NCBI RefSeq assembly: GCF_002878395.1
Contig: NC_061120.1
Location: 112,504,993-112,568,992, forward strand
Direction: 5' to 3'
DNA length: 64,000 nucleotides
Source: Capsicum annuum
Lineage: Eukaryota > Streptophyta > Magnoliopsida > Solanales > Solanaceae
Shown here: one piece after another, positions 22,281-31,474 of the stretch
Position numbering within the stretch: position 1 is the stretch's first letter
Layout: the number at the start of each line of letters is the position of its first letter
Notes under the pieces: generated by a model
The model's database searches: none
Seen by the model: the letters and a program-made list of their open reading frames with translations, nothing else
What the model was told of the DNA's origin: nothing
Made by a program: the position numbers and the translations under genes

Positions 22281-22770
22281 TATTTTATGGTGCATAAATT
22301 GTATAGAAATTGGTATATCATGGTGTATGAATTGTATAGAAATTGGTGTATTACCAGCTTTATGGTGTCTAAATTGTATAGAAATTGATATATCAACAAT
22401 TTTATGGTGTTTGAAAAGTATAAAAATTGGTGTATCAAAAATTTTATGATTTTTAAAATAGTTAGAAATTGATATATTAATAATTTTATGGTGTCTGAAT
22501 TATATAGAGATTGGTATATCATCAATTTTATTTTAAAGTGTCTTAAAAATTGGTGTATCAATAATTTTATAGTTTTTAAACTCTTTAGAAATAGGTGTAT
22601 CAATAATAATAATTTTATAGTGTCTAAATTGTATAAAAATTGGGTATGTCTAATATGTATAGAAATTGATCTATTTTTTATGGTGTTTGATAGATATAGA
22701 AATAAGTGTAATAATAATTTTATGATGTATTAATAAATTTATGGTGTATGAAATTTGTATAAGATATGGT
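22281..22770. repeat. 42-base minisatellite, about 11 copies
   Basis: The consensus begins tttatggtgtctaaattgta and continues tagaaattgatatatcaaca plus at, a 42-base unit. The copies are diverged by substitutions and small indels. Because 42 is a multiple of three, reading frames stay open across copies on both strands (LYRNWYI repeats on plus, INQFLYN-like on minus), producing false ORFs. Confidence 0.85.
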
Positions 22771-24791
22771 TTGAATCTCTTAGAAGTATTAAAAATGAAT
22801 GCTCATTGAATTAAATAAATTAAATTTAAAAACATAAAAAAAAAAAAAAAACAAATAAATGTCTTGTTTTTATGATTATCTTATTTACTATTTTTTTAAG
22901 AAAAACTTAATTGAAAAATAAAGTAGGAGAATTTATAAAATAAAATACCAATCATTAAATTATCTCCTTAAATCAGGGTAATTTTAACTGTTTTTCTTTT
23001 TTACCTTTGGTAAATTTTGTAAATTAAAAATTAGTGGTAGTTTTTATAACATTGACTTACATTGTATATCTATGTGATTTATGTGATTTGCCCTTTAAAA
23101 AATCTGAATTTTAACTTCTCGCGTCATTTCCACAGTAGTATTGAATTCTTATTTTATTTTGAGAATACATTAAGGTTGTGATTTTCATTTTTATTTAAGA
23201 ATGTTTTGAGGCAAATAAATAGTTACAAATATCCAACTTTAAAAGTTACTAAAGATATTTTTTAAAAGAAAAAATCTAATTTTATGACTAGATTAATCAC
23301 GTGTTAATTGCAAAAATACGAGGCACTCCAGAAATATTAAGGCAATATAAAAATAATAAAATAATTTTTATAAAATAAGAATACTTAATTCTCATTTCAA
23401 ATATCAAAATATACTAACATAATAGAGATAATAAGTGAGATAAAAGAGCCAAGAGATACTAGACTCCTAATGGATTGAGCTTTTCTAATTTATGAGACTC
23501 TCATTGTGGCGATCCTAGTAGTTATTGACCCAATGCTATAGGCAAAGACGAGTTCCATTGTGACCTCCAAATCTCCGGTTGCACATGAAATAAAAAATGA
23601 TAAGAATTAAAAATTTAAACGATAAATAATAAGTCAAGAAAGATGAAATTAAGAGAAAAATAAACATTCAAGCTTCAAAATGTTCAAGATGTGACCAAAC
23701 AAATGTGAAACTTGAATAAAATATCCTTAAACCTTTAAAGATTAACACTAAGTGTTAAAAATAAATACTGCTAGTAGACGTTCACTAGCAAAAATGGACA
23801 CTTAATAGAAATACTATAATATTAGTGGCTAAACAATTCACTAACTTGAGCACAGAAAAATCACAAGCAACACTATCAGTTGCTCTTTAGTTTTAGGAAC
23901 TTAGTAAGCAATCAAGGCAAACAGAGAAGGAAAAGGGGTTTCAAATTGTTGCTAATCTAAACACTCCTTCGTACGTTGTTATTCGGGTAGTGACACGAAA
24001 TCAAGAACACTTGTGAACTAAATGCAAGAAAGATAACATTCAATTTTTATAGGTGACTTTGATATTTTCAACACTCGGCTTTGTAGGACTGCCAGCGCTA
24101 CAAACATATATACTGGTCATATTATGTCATGCCAAAGAAATACATACTAATTTCTATGTGATCTGATCTTGAACGGAAGAGGGGAAGAGAATCAAATAAT
24201 GACAAACATTCATATTAAGATTTTTCTTAATACCGCGAGAGGTATTACAAGTTTCTCATGATTCAAACTATATTTTACACATATCGACGTCTGTATACCA
24301 TCTAAAACCAACGCAAAATAGAGGAGAATAATTTTAAAAGAACATCACTGTATCTGGATATCAAAACAACCACCAAGCCTAAAAATTGGCATAAATCAAA
24401 TTTATTAAACATCATGTGCAAATAGTGAACAACATATACTAAAAGTAGAGCAAGCAACATGTAAACACTTATTCAATCAAACTGAACTAGAGCAAAGATA
24501 TGAGAATTGTTCACCTTGTCTTGAGCAGCAAACAAGGGCTCGGGCGTCAAGGATTTTCCAACTGCAAACTCGAACAACTCCCAAAACTCAAACAAAAATC
24601 AAAATCCAAGAAGACTAGTAATTTTATGGCTAAATATAAAATCAAAAATCAAAATCTAGGAACACTAGTATATGAAAATAGAAATCCAAGAATTTTGTCT
24701 GAATTTCAACTTATTTTTTAAAATGTTAAAACTCATTTCTCTCATTTTTTTTCCCGAATTTAAAGCTTGTTCTTAAAGAGTAACAACATTG

Positions 24792-24800
24792 GTATTTATA
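24792..24800 (-). promoter_or_regulatory. TATA box of the large LTR
   Basis: Minus-strand TATAAATAC in the context CCTATAAATACCAATG. Orientation matches the minus-strand element. Confidence 0.55.
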
Positions 24801-25261
24801 GGCAAATTCAGACATAAAAGTCTGGATTTGAAACTAAAAATTCATAGAATCCAACGGATAAAAAGAGAAGGGGAAAAATCAATTTTGAAACAGAAAGAGA
24901 TCACATATTTTTGAAATATTGGATGCTTCTCAAGATTTAATGGCAGATTTGAAACTTTTTTGAGCTCTATCACCGATTTGAGTCTATTTCACTGTTGTCG
25001 ATGGAATCAAGGGTGAGGAATGTAAAAATGGACAGATCTCACTGGTATCGTGGTAGTGATGACGCGATCAGGGTTTCTCCTTTCGCGAAGGATATAAAGA
25101 GGAAGAGGGGGTAGAGAAGGAGAGGAGCTTTTGGCTATGGTGTATTTTTGGAAATTCAAGGAGAAAGGTCGATGTGGTCTTGGGAAAGAGAGAAAGGTGT
25201 GTTGGGAGGAGAAGACACATTTTGGGTTTTGCAAATTTTGACTAATTGTGACCCGTTCAAT

Positions 25262-25295
25262 GTGCGCGGATTTAATAGGTATAATAGATTGATTA
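25262..25295. repeat. Viral terminal direct repeat, left copy
   Basis: 34 bases starting gtgcgcggatttaataggt and ending gattgatta, identical to 33796-33829. In viral sense it is the 3' end of the insert. Confidence 0.9.
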
Positions 25296-25400
25296 GGTTT
25301 TTAGTGAATCTATTTTTATTTGTGCGTGGATATTTTTTAAATTTTGTTTTAATATCTTTTAATGATTTACTTTTTTCGTAAGATATATTCATTAATTATT

Positions 25401-25703
25401 TTATCCTGTAGTAATTGCAGAGTTACAAATTTCTGTATAATATTTTATCCTATCTGTGCTATAATGTATATCTAATTCTAGATTTTCAATATTATTTATT
25501 ATCTTGTGTTGTTCTTCTCGTAGTGAGTTTTTTAAATTATATAAATTATCACATGTACTTTTATCTAAATTTTCTAAGGTCTTTTCTATCCATGCTAATT
25601 TTTCTTTTAGGTCTTCTATTATTTTTCTAATTCGGTTTCTGTAATTAATTTCATTATTTAGATTTTCTTGATTTTCTCTAGTTTGTCTAATATATTCTAA
25701 CAT
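25401..25703 (-). CDS. Viral leader ORF, 100-residue coiled-coil protein
   Basis: Starts MLEYIRQTRENQENLNNEIN and is charged and heptad-rich almost throughout (IIEDLKEKLAWIEKTLENLD, then LREEQHKIINNIENLELD), so it should form a long coiled coil. It lies downstream of the viral promoter in the leader and 8 bases after the stop of the previous open frame (25712). In the circular viral map the primer site and the 85-codon ORF come next. I do not recognise the protein. It could be a virion-associated or aphid-factor-like coiled-coil protein by analogy, but position differs from the CaMV genes. Intact frame with a plausible start; expression is unproven. Confidence 0.5.
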   Translation of the reverse strand: MLEYIRQTRENQENLNNEINYRNRIRKIIEDLKEKLAWIEKTLENLDKSTCDNLYNLKNSLREEQHKIINNIENLELDIHYSTDRIKYYTEICNSAITTG

Positions 25704-25711
25704 TTTTTAAT

Positions 25712-25921
25712 CTAAATAAATACTTCTGGGTAACTTTCTTCGTATAACTGTTCTAGACAATTTGTAGTTTCAATTTCATAGTTTATTACTTCTTCTAATA
25801 TTATTTTCTTAATATCTATTATTTCTATGTTTTTAAGTATATATAATATTAAAACTTTAAGATAATCTAAATGATCTATTTTTAAAATTGGTTTTATTAT
25901 AATATTTTGTAGTTGTTTGTT
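25712..25921 (-). CDS. Viral leader open frame (69 codons, no ATG), paralogue of the 63-residue ORF
   Basis: Stop-to-stop frame on the minus strand. Residues 18-46 read LDYLKVLILYILKN.. and line up without gaps with residues 12-40 of the neighbouring ORF at 26261-26070; by eye about 15 of 29 positions are identical. No ATG precedes the conserved part, so it may have lost its start, use a non-AUG start, or be joined by splicing. Function unknown; short, hydrophobic-amphipathic helices are predicted by eye. Confidence 0.45.
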   Translation of the reverse strand, partial: NKQLQNIIIKPILKIDHLDYLKVLILYILKNIEIIDIKKIILEEVINYEIETTNCLEQLYEESYPEVFI

Positions 25922-26069
25922 TTAGCCTTAGTAGTTTTTGCATATTTTTTATTAAGAAATTTTATATCTTTATTTTTCATGTATTTATTTGTATTTATTT
26001 TTATCTGTTTTTCTAGTAACTGCATACTTTTTTTTTTTTTATCTTTTTCTAAAAATTTTATGTAACTTA

Positions 26070-26261
26070 TCATCGTAAATACTTGTAAGAGTAATTAGGT
26101 AGATATGGTATATAATTTACTCTAGTCATGTAATATTCACCAAAAGCTTTTTCTAATATGATTTTTCTTTTATCTGCTACTTTTATATTTCTAAGTGCAT
26201 ACAAAATAAGTATTTTGAATTTATCTACCATCACATCAGATATATTATCATTCATTTTCAT
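26070..26261 (-). CDS. Viral leader ORF, 63 residues
   Basis: Starts MKMNDNISDVMVDKFKILIL and ends with a Tyr/Pro-rich tail (NYIPYLPNYSYKYLR). It lies about 510 bases downstream of the probable transcription start, within the long leader. Its central helix-like segment is repeated in the next downstream open frame (25921-25712), so the pair arose by tandem duplication. I recognise no family. The intact start and stop and the conservation of the paralogue suggest a coding past, but leader uORFs can also be purely regulatory. Confidence 0.5.
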   Translation of the reverse strand: MKMNDNISDVMVDKFKILILYALRNIKVADKRKIILEKAFGEYYMTRVNYIPYLPNYSYKYLR

Positions 26262-26603
26262 AAATTTGCTTTTTTCAAAATATTCCCTTCAACCATGTAC
26301 ATAAAATATAGTCATCTTAGCTTACTATATACTAGATTATTCTTAAATAATATGTTCTTCCGTTACTATTAACATGGTAGTTTGGATACTTTTTCCCTTA
26401 AACAGCGCCTCTACTCTGGTTACTCCCCGCCACGGCTTCTTGCCTCATTGGTTTCACCTTTAGGATGGCATAGTCCTTAGGGATATTTCTCCGTTTCCTC
26501 TTTGTTAATAAACTTCTTAACATATTATTCTTCGAATAATTCTACTATAAAGTAACTAATATGAATTTATTTTATCATATCATGATTGTTGGGAATTATG
26601 AAA

Positions 26604-26687
26604 TTAGCTATTCATAATCATAAATAGATATACCTGTTCGGGTAGCTTTGTTATTTCTGAGTTTTGTTGTTCCATAGCTTTTTCCAT
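26604..26687 (-). CDS. First leader micro-ORF with embedded splice-donor-like site
   Basis: 27 codons, starting MEKAMEQQNSEITKLPEQ. At the end of that string the sequence is CAG|GTATAT (junction 26634/26633), a good match to a plant 5' splice site. In rice tungro bacilliform virus a leader micro-ORF is spliced to a downstream gene; the same could happen here. This is inference; the micro-ORF is the first after the probable transcription start. Confidence 0.35.
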   Translation of the reverse strand: MEKAMEQQNSEITKLPEQVYLFMIMNS

Positions 26688-26718
26688 TGAAATATGTTTA
26701 TCTAATTAACTGAGTATT

Positions 26719-26724
26719 TTTATT
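26719..26724 (-). terminator. Polyadenylation signal AATAAA of the virus
   Basis: Minus-strand AATAAA about 75 bases downstream of the TATA box. In caulimovirids the signal lies in the leader, bypassed on the first pass and used on the second. The spacing fits. Confidence 0.5.
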
Positions 26725-26795
26725 TTTTTTGTGGATTGGAGAGAGTAAAGTGCTTCAACGCATGAAGGCTTGCCTTTGCAATGCCTTCTGCTTCT

Positions 26796-26805
26796 CCATT
26801 TATAG
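26796..26805 (-). promoter_or_regulatory. TATA box of the viral 35S-type promoter
   Basis: Minus-strand CTATAAATGG, followed by GAGAAGCAGAAGGCATTGC. Transcription would start about 30 bases downstream, near 26770. It lies about 300 bases beyond the transactivator stop, where caulimovirids place the genomic promoter. Confidence 0.7.
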
Positions 26806-26998
26806 AAAAAAAAACTTTACAATCAGACTTTTCTACACACGTTTTTATAATTGTTAAACTAACTAAAAAAGTCAAAAAGGTGGGGCTATAGGGCCATAGG
26901 CCTTCCTAACCTACCCTAAAAAAGTCAAGAAAAGTTAAAATTACATAAATGCTTTACATTATCTTGTCGTAAGAAAATTTATACAATAGGTCCAAATG

Positions 26999-27064
26999 TA
27001 TCTGCTCCGTTATTGCTCTGTATCTGCTCCATTATTGCTCTGTATCTGCTCCATTATTGTTCTT
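26999..27064 (-). promoter_or_regulatory. Three tandem 22-base repeats upstream of the viral TATA box
   Basis: Plus-strand unit tatctgctccattattgctctg, at 26999-27020, 27021-27042 and 27043-27064, with one or two substitutions. It begins about 35 bases after the transactivator stop and about 200 bases upstream of the TATA box. The position and the two-helical-turn period suggest an enhancer, but no known element is matched. Confidence 0.6.
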
Positions 27065-27098
27065 TATCTTATCTTTCCAGCTGGCATTTTATCTTCTT

Positions 27099-28340
27099 TT
27101 ATTCTAGATGTACCTTTGGAATAATATTATCTTCTCCATTGCACCTCGAACATTGGTGGTCTGGATATTTATGTCCAATTATTTTACAGTATCTTGTTAG
27201 CAGTCCTTCTGAAATAAATCCCTTTTTTATTGCTCTCGCGGTAGATTGTTTTTCTGGGTTAAGTAGCGTCATTATCCATTGTCTTACGTCTTCCATATCT
27301 GCTTGGCGTAGTTCTTTTGAATTTGAATATATCATTTGATGATCTCTTGAATAGTAGCTCCATATTGGGTTTCCGTTCATGAAATTATTTGCTAGTTCTT
27401 GAATGATCGTAGCTAGTCCAATAAGTCTTTTATTTGCATAAAAATCTGGTATCTCGATCCTAGGTATCTCCGGTTGTTGCGAAATATCTTCCGGTATAAT
27501 CATATCTCTTGTTAGTCCTATCTTTACAACTTGTATAACTGGTTTTATTTCGTCATATAATATCTTTGCTGGTGCAGTATAGCACTTTATATAAAATAAA
27601 TTTCCTTTTGTTATTCTTTTATAGGTAGTGAATATCTTGTATAATTCCTCCATAGCTGTTAGCTCTTCTCCATCGTAGGTGTATATGGTATTTAGTAGTC
27701 CATAGTCAAAACAAGTTTTAACTAGGCTTGGGTTAGTTTTGGGTAGTGCGATTAATTTATTGTATCCTTGTAGTTTTTGGGTTATATAATTGGTATTTGG
27801 TTCTTTAATGTCTGTAGCTCTGGGGTTATGGTTTAGAAAGATTTGTACTCTGTATATATTTTCTATGTATTTTTGGGCGGTGTAGTTGTATACTTTTTTG
27901 TCTTGGTTTAGGCTATCTCGGTATGTGTTAACTTGTGGGGGTATGAATAAATGGTCTTTTTGTGTTTTGGGGGTAAATGGTTTTTCAAATATTTTATTCA
28001 TATTTGCATTTTGGTATCTTGGCCTATTAACTCCTTTGCTTGTACCTGCAGAAGTAGACTGATAAATGTTATGGGTTTTATGGAGTGTCCCAACGTCTCC
28101 TTCTAGCTCTGGATTTTTAATGTCTTCCGATCGACATAGCTCTGCACTCTGCTGAGTTAGCTGATTTGTAGCTATAGACTTCAGTTTATCTTCATTAGTC
28201 TTTAGCTTTTCTATCTCATTACCCATACTATCCACTTTCATTGAAAGCGTAGTTAGGGTGTTAAGTATTTTTTCTAGAGTATCTTCCTCTACTATTTCAG
28301 TCTGTGTAGCTTTGTCTTGATATGTAATCTGCAATAACAT
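27099..28340 (-). CDS. Viral transactivator / inclusion-body protein
   Basis: 413 residues, intact. It has an N-terminal coiled coil (about 15-65, with LEKILNTLTTLSMKVDSMGN), a polar linker, and a globular core from about 120. The C-terminus (385-400, pattern C-x4-H-x4-H-x-C-x2-C) looks like a small zinc-binding site. In caulimovirids this last gene makes the cytoplasmic virus-factory matrix and allows reinitiation of translation on the polycistronic RNA. Identification rests on position, length and overall style; I see no single diagnostic motif. Its start overlaps the end of pol by 44 bases. Its frame is fully open, unlike pol. Confidence 0.7.
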   Translation of the reverse strand: MLLQITYQDKATQTEIVEEDTLEKILNTLTTLSMKVDSMGNEIEKLKTNEDKLKSIATNQLTQQSAELCRSEDIKNPELEGDVGTLHKTHNIYQSTSAGTSKGVNRPRYQNANMNKIFEKPFTPKTQKDHLFIPPQVNTYRDSLNQDKKVYNYTAQKYIENIYRVQIFLNHNPRATDIKEPNTNYITQKLQGYNKLIALPKTNPSLVKTCFDYGLLNTIYTYDGEELTAMEELYKIFTTYKRITKGNLFYIKCYTAPAKILYDEIKPVIQVVKIGLTRDMIIPEDISQQPEIPRIEIPDFYANKRLIGLATIIQELANNFMNGNPIWSYYSRDHQMIYSNSKELRQADMEDVRQWIMTLLNPEKQSTARAIKKGFISEGLLTRYCKIIGHKYPDHQCSRCNGEDNIIPKVHLE

Positions 28341-30231
28341 TTTTGTTAGTACTGATCACTTCAATTGTAAATGTGAAATTTAATATATTTAAAACTAGTC
28401 TTCGAATCTCTTTTGTTGTAACTGAATTTTGTATTTTCTTTGTTAACCACCAGCGTACCTGTGTATTATCTGTTCGTACAATAAATTTGTTATATACAAT
28501 AGATGGCTCGAATGCTAATAAACATTTATATAATGAACATAATTCTTTCCTATTTATTTCCCATTTTATTTCTGTTTCGTTAAACGTACCTGAGTAATAT
28601 CTACAATGATGTTCTATTTTTTCTGCTTCATATCGATATTTAAGTACTCCTCCGTAACTATATTCACTTGCATCTGCTTCTACTATATATATAAATTTTC
28701 TATTTTCATCTGGAAATTGCAATTTTGGTAATTCTTTACAAAGTAATTTTATTTTTTGAACTTGTTTTTTATCTTTTTCATCATAATTATATTCTATATC
28801 CTTTTTTAATTTTTTCTGTAGTGGTTTTAAGGTTTCTGCTAATTTTGGAATATATTCTCTTACTTGGTTTACTAATCCTAAAAATGATTGTAATTTCTTT
28901 TTTGTATCTAATTCTTCTTTCGAATTTATTGTTTTTTGTACTATATGTTGTTGCATTTTTACTCCACTTTTATCTATTTGTATTCCTAGAAATTCTATCT
29001 GGTTTTTCATAATTTCAGCTTTCTTTTTGCTTAGACTTATTCCTGATTTTTCTATTATATCTGTGAACTGTTCTAATAATTTTAAATGTTCTTCTTTAGT
29101 TTTTGTATATAATAATATATCATCTATGTATACTATACAATTAGATAATTGTTTAAAATAATTATCCATAAAATGTTGATATCTACCTGGTGCATTTTTA
29201 TATCCAAATGGTAACACGTTCCATTCATAAAATCCTTGTGGTACCGTAAATGCGATTAATTCTTTAGATTCTTCTTCTAGCTTTAGGTGGTAAAATCCTG
29301 ATTTACAATCAAATTTGCTAAAATAATTATATCCTTGGATTTGTCTTATTTTTAATATCTTATTTGGTATCGGATAATTATATGTTATAGTTTTTGCATT
29401 TAAATTTCTATAGTCAATAACCATCCTACTTTTTCCTCTTTTTTGTTCACTATGTTTATTTACTATAAATGCTGGACTATTATGTTTACTATTACTTTTT
29501 TGTATATATTGTTTTTCTTATAATTCATCTATGTGCATTTTAAATTCTTTTAAATCATCAAAATTATATGTTAATGGTTTTTGCGTTATTATGCTATTCT
29601 TATCTATTAATTCAATTTTTATAGTAGTTTTGTGTTTTTCTCATCCTTTTAATGGATCTTCACTATATAATTGTCCTAATTTTTTCTGAATTATTTCTAT
29701 TTTATTTATTGAAAATATAGTTATTTCTGTTTTATTTATCAAAAATACTACTAGTTCTACTGTATCTTCAGTATTTTTTATATTTTCTAGCTTTTGTGTA
29801 ATTTTTTCACTTCCTTTTATCCAATCAGTTTTCTTTCTTATTTTATTATTAACTCTTTTTGCTCTTACTTTTTGTTTGCATGGTGTTGTAAACCACCAGT
29901 CTGTTTTGGTTATTATATGTGGGTATAATTTATCTAAAAATGGCATTCCTAAAAGTATATCTTTTGATGTTAATTCATAATTATAAATTTCTTCTATTGT
30001 TAATATCTTATCCCATACTTGTATTTTTACATTCCTAGCTTTATAAGTAATTAAGCTTCCCTCATTATTAAATCCTTTAACTATTATTGGTGTTTTTAGT
30101 TTATCCCATTTGCTTTCTGGTAAACAATTATATCTACATAAATTAGCTTCTGCTCCTGTATCTATCATAGGCGTATAATATCTACTGTAATATCCTTCTA
30201 CTACTATCTTCATTAATACATATATCTTCAT
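28297..30231 (-). pseudogene. Viral pol: aspartic protease, reverse transcriptase, RNase H; two stop codons
   Basis: One 645-codon frame with two internal stops. The protease is near the N-terminus: DTGA at residues 24-27 and the DILLG motif at 91-95. A first stop (TGA, 29643-29641) falls after residue 196 and a second (TAA, 29520-29518) just before the RT fingers; the frame is otherwise the same throughout. The downstream 375-codon part keeps RT (FTVPQGFYEWNVLPFG, then YIDD) and RNase H with all four acidic residues (Asp251, Glu294, Asp319, Asp366 in that part). The enzyme would copy genomic RNA into DNA in the cytoplasm. The start is one base after the movement-protein stop. With two nonsense codons this copy should not make a full-length enzyme. 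The frame overlaps the transactivator start. Confidence 0.9.
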
Positions 30232-30232
30232 T

Positions 30233-31474
30233 TCATGTTAAGGCTCTTTTTAAGAATAACTTTTCTTTGTTATATGTTAAGGTTAATTGTGTATGTTCTA
30301 TATTATATGGTTTTACTTGTTCTAACCATTTTACTCCTAATATTATATCTGCTTTTTGCATTTCTTCTTTTACTTCGAATTCTATTTTTATTTTTCTAAC
30401 TCCTAACATTATTTCTTTTTCTGCTATATTTTTATTATTTATTAAACTTCTTGGTAGATCTGGGCATATATCATTGTCAGTTTTAATTTCTTCATTTTTT
30501 ACTAGATATTTTGCTATATAATTTTCTTCTTGTCCTGTGTTCAAAAGTATTAGATATTCTTTTTCATTTATTTTTCCCGTTATGTAATATTGGTTTAAAT
30601 TACTTATTGAATTTGTTTCATAACTTGTTCTTTTTGATGAGCTTGATGATTCTGGTTTTTCATTAGCTATTCTTTTCGTTGTACTTATTCTATCATTTAC
30701 TATTTCTAAATTTTCTTCTGTATCTATGTCTCTATAGGTATAATCATTATAATCTATTGTTTTTACTATTTGTTCGAATGGGCTTTCTATTTGTATTTTG
30801 TTAATCTTATTTTTTCCTGTTATTTTATGTTTTGTTGTTAATACATATAGATTTTTACATCTTGCTGTAAATATTTTACTTCCTGGGGTTAACTCTATTC
30901 CTGATATTTTCCAATATAATACTAATGATTTATCTATATTCCTATCTGTTACTGCTACTGAATAATTTGCACTTATTATAAATTTAAATTTTTGGTATAT
31001 TAGATTTCCTTTTACGGCAGTTATTATGCTTTTTTCTATAGGTTTTATAATTCTATCGTCTGCTAAATATAATTCTATCGGTGTATCTATTCCTTCTCTA
31101 AAACATGCTTTTATTAATATCTCTGTACCTCCAAGGTGTACATATTTTATTGGATCTCCTTTACTTTTTATATCATTTATTTCTTTATTAATTATTCTTT
31201 TTGTTACTAATGGTATACTAGCTTTTCCTTTTGCATATCTGCAGTCTATTACATGTTCTTTTTGACATACTACATAATATTCATCCTTTTTCCTAGTAAA
31301 AATATTTTTTATTGTTGGTATTTTAAATATTTTTTCTACACTTAAATCTAATTCTTTTCCTTTTATTTCGTCAAATATATTACTGTCAAATATTATTTTT
31401 TGTTCCGTTCCTTCATCATTTAAATATTCTTCCTTTGTTATTATTTTTATATCTTCTTCAGTCATTTGATTCAT
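30233..31474 (-). CDS. Viral movement protein with C-terminal protease-like domain
   Basis: 413 residues, intact. Residues about 40-230 form a 30K-superfamily movement domain, with VHLGGTEILIKACFREGID and then ANYSVAVTDRNID, the region of the family's conserved Asp. Such proteins form tubules through plasmodesmata for cell-to-cell spread. After a Ser-rich linker (about 270-290) the tail (295-413) is retropepsin-like: LLNTGQE at 310-316 where DTG would be, and DIILGVKWL at 376-384. The spacing between the two motifs (64) nearly equals that in the true protease of the next gene (67). The active-site Asp is Asn, so it should be inactive. The start overlaps the coat-protein end by 17 bases. Confidence 0.8.
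   Translation of the reverse strand: MNQMTEEDIKIITKEEYLNDEGTEQKIIFDSNIFDEIKGKELDLSVEKIFKIPTIKNIFTRKKDEYYVVCQKEHVIDCRYAKGKASIPLVTKRIINKEINDIKSKGDPIKYVHLGGTEILIKACFREGIDTPIELYLADDRIIKPIEKSIITAVKGNLIYQKFKFIISANYSVAVTDRNIDKSLVLYWKISGIELTPGSKIFTARCKNLYVLTTKHKITGKNKINKIQIESPFEQIVKTIDYNDYTYRDIDTEENLEIVNDRISTTKRIANEKPESSSSSKRTSYETNSISNLNQYYITGKINEKEYLILLNTGQEENYIAKYLVKNEEIKTDNDICPDLPRSLINNKNIAEKEIMLGVRKIKIEFEVKEEMQKADIILGVKWLEQVKPYNIEHTQLTLTYNKEKLFLKRALT

Larger units (their letters stand above)
20755..25261 (-). repeat. Large Ogre/Tat-type LTR, main part
   Basis: On the minus strand this LTR starts at 34288 (TGTTGACACCC) and ends GGGCGCAACA at 20755, giving TGTTG...CAACA termini. Its primer site is at 15935-15953 on the other side of the CACTA element. 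Minus the viral insert, it is about 4.97 kb, in the range of Ogre LTRs. A minus-strand TATA box (TATAAATAC) lies at 24800-24792. No coding content is credible; the open frames at 24500-25240 and 22206-22733 are incidental or repeat-derived. It includes a poly-C run and a 42-base minisatellite, listed separately. Confidence 0.65.

Noticed and set aside
22281..22770. CRISPR-like array of regular repeats
   Set aside because: The repeats are contiguous with no unique spacers, are strongly diverged, and the context is plant retroelement DNA; it is a minisatellite.
24500..25381. Small host genes near 24500-25400
   Set aside because: Frames are short and not domain-bearing, and the region is explained as the body of a giant LTR with its own minus-strand TATA box.
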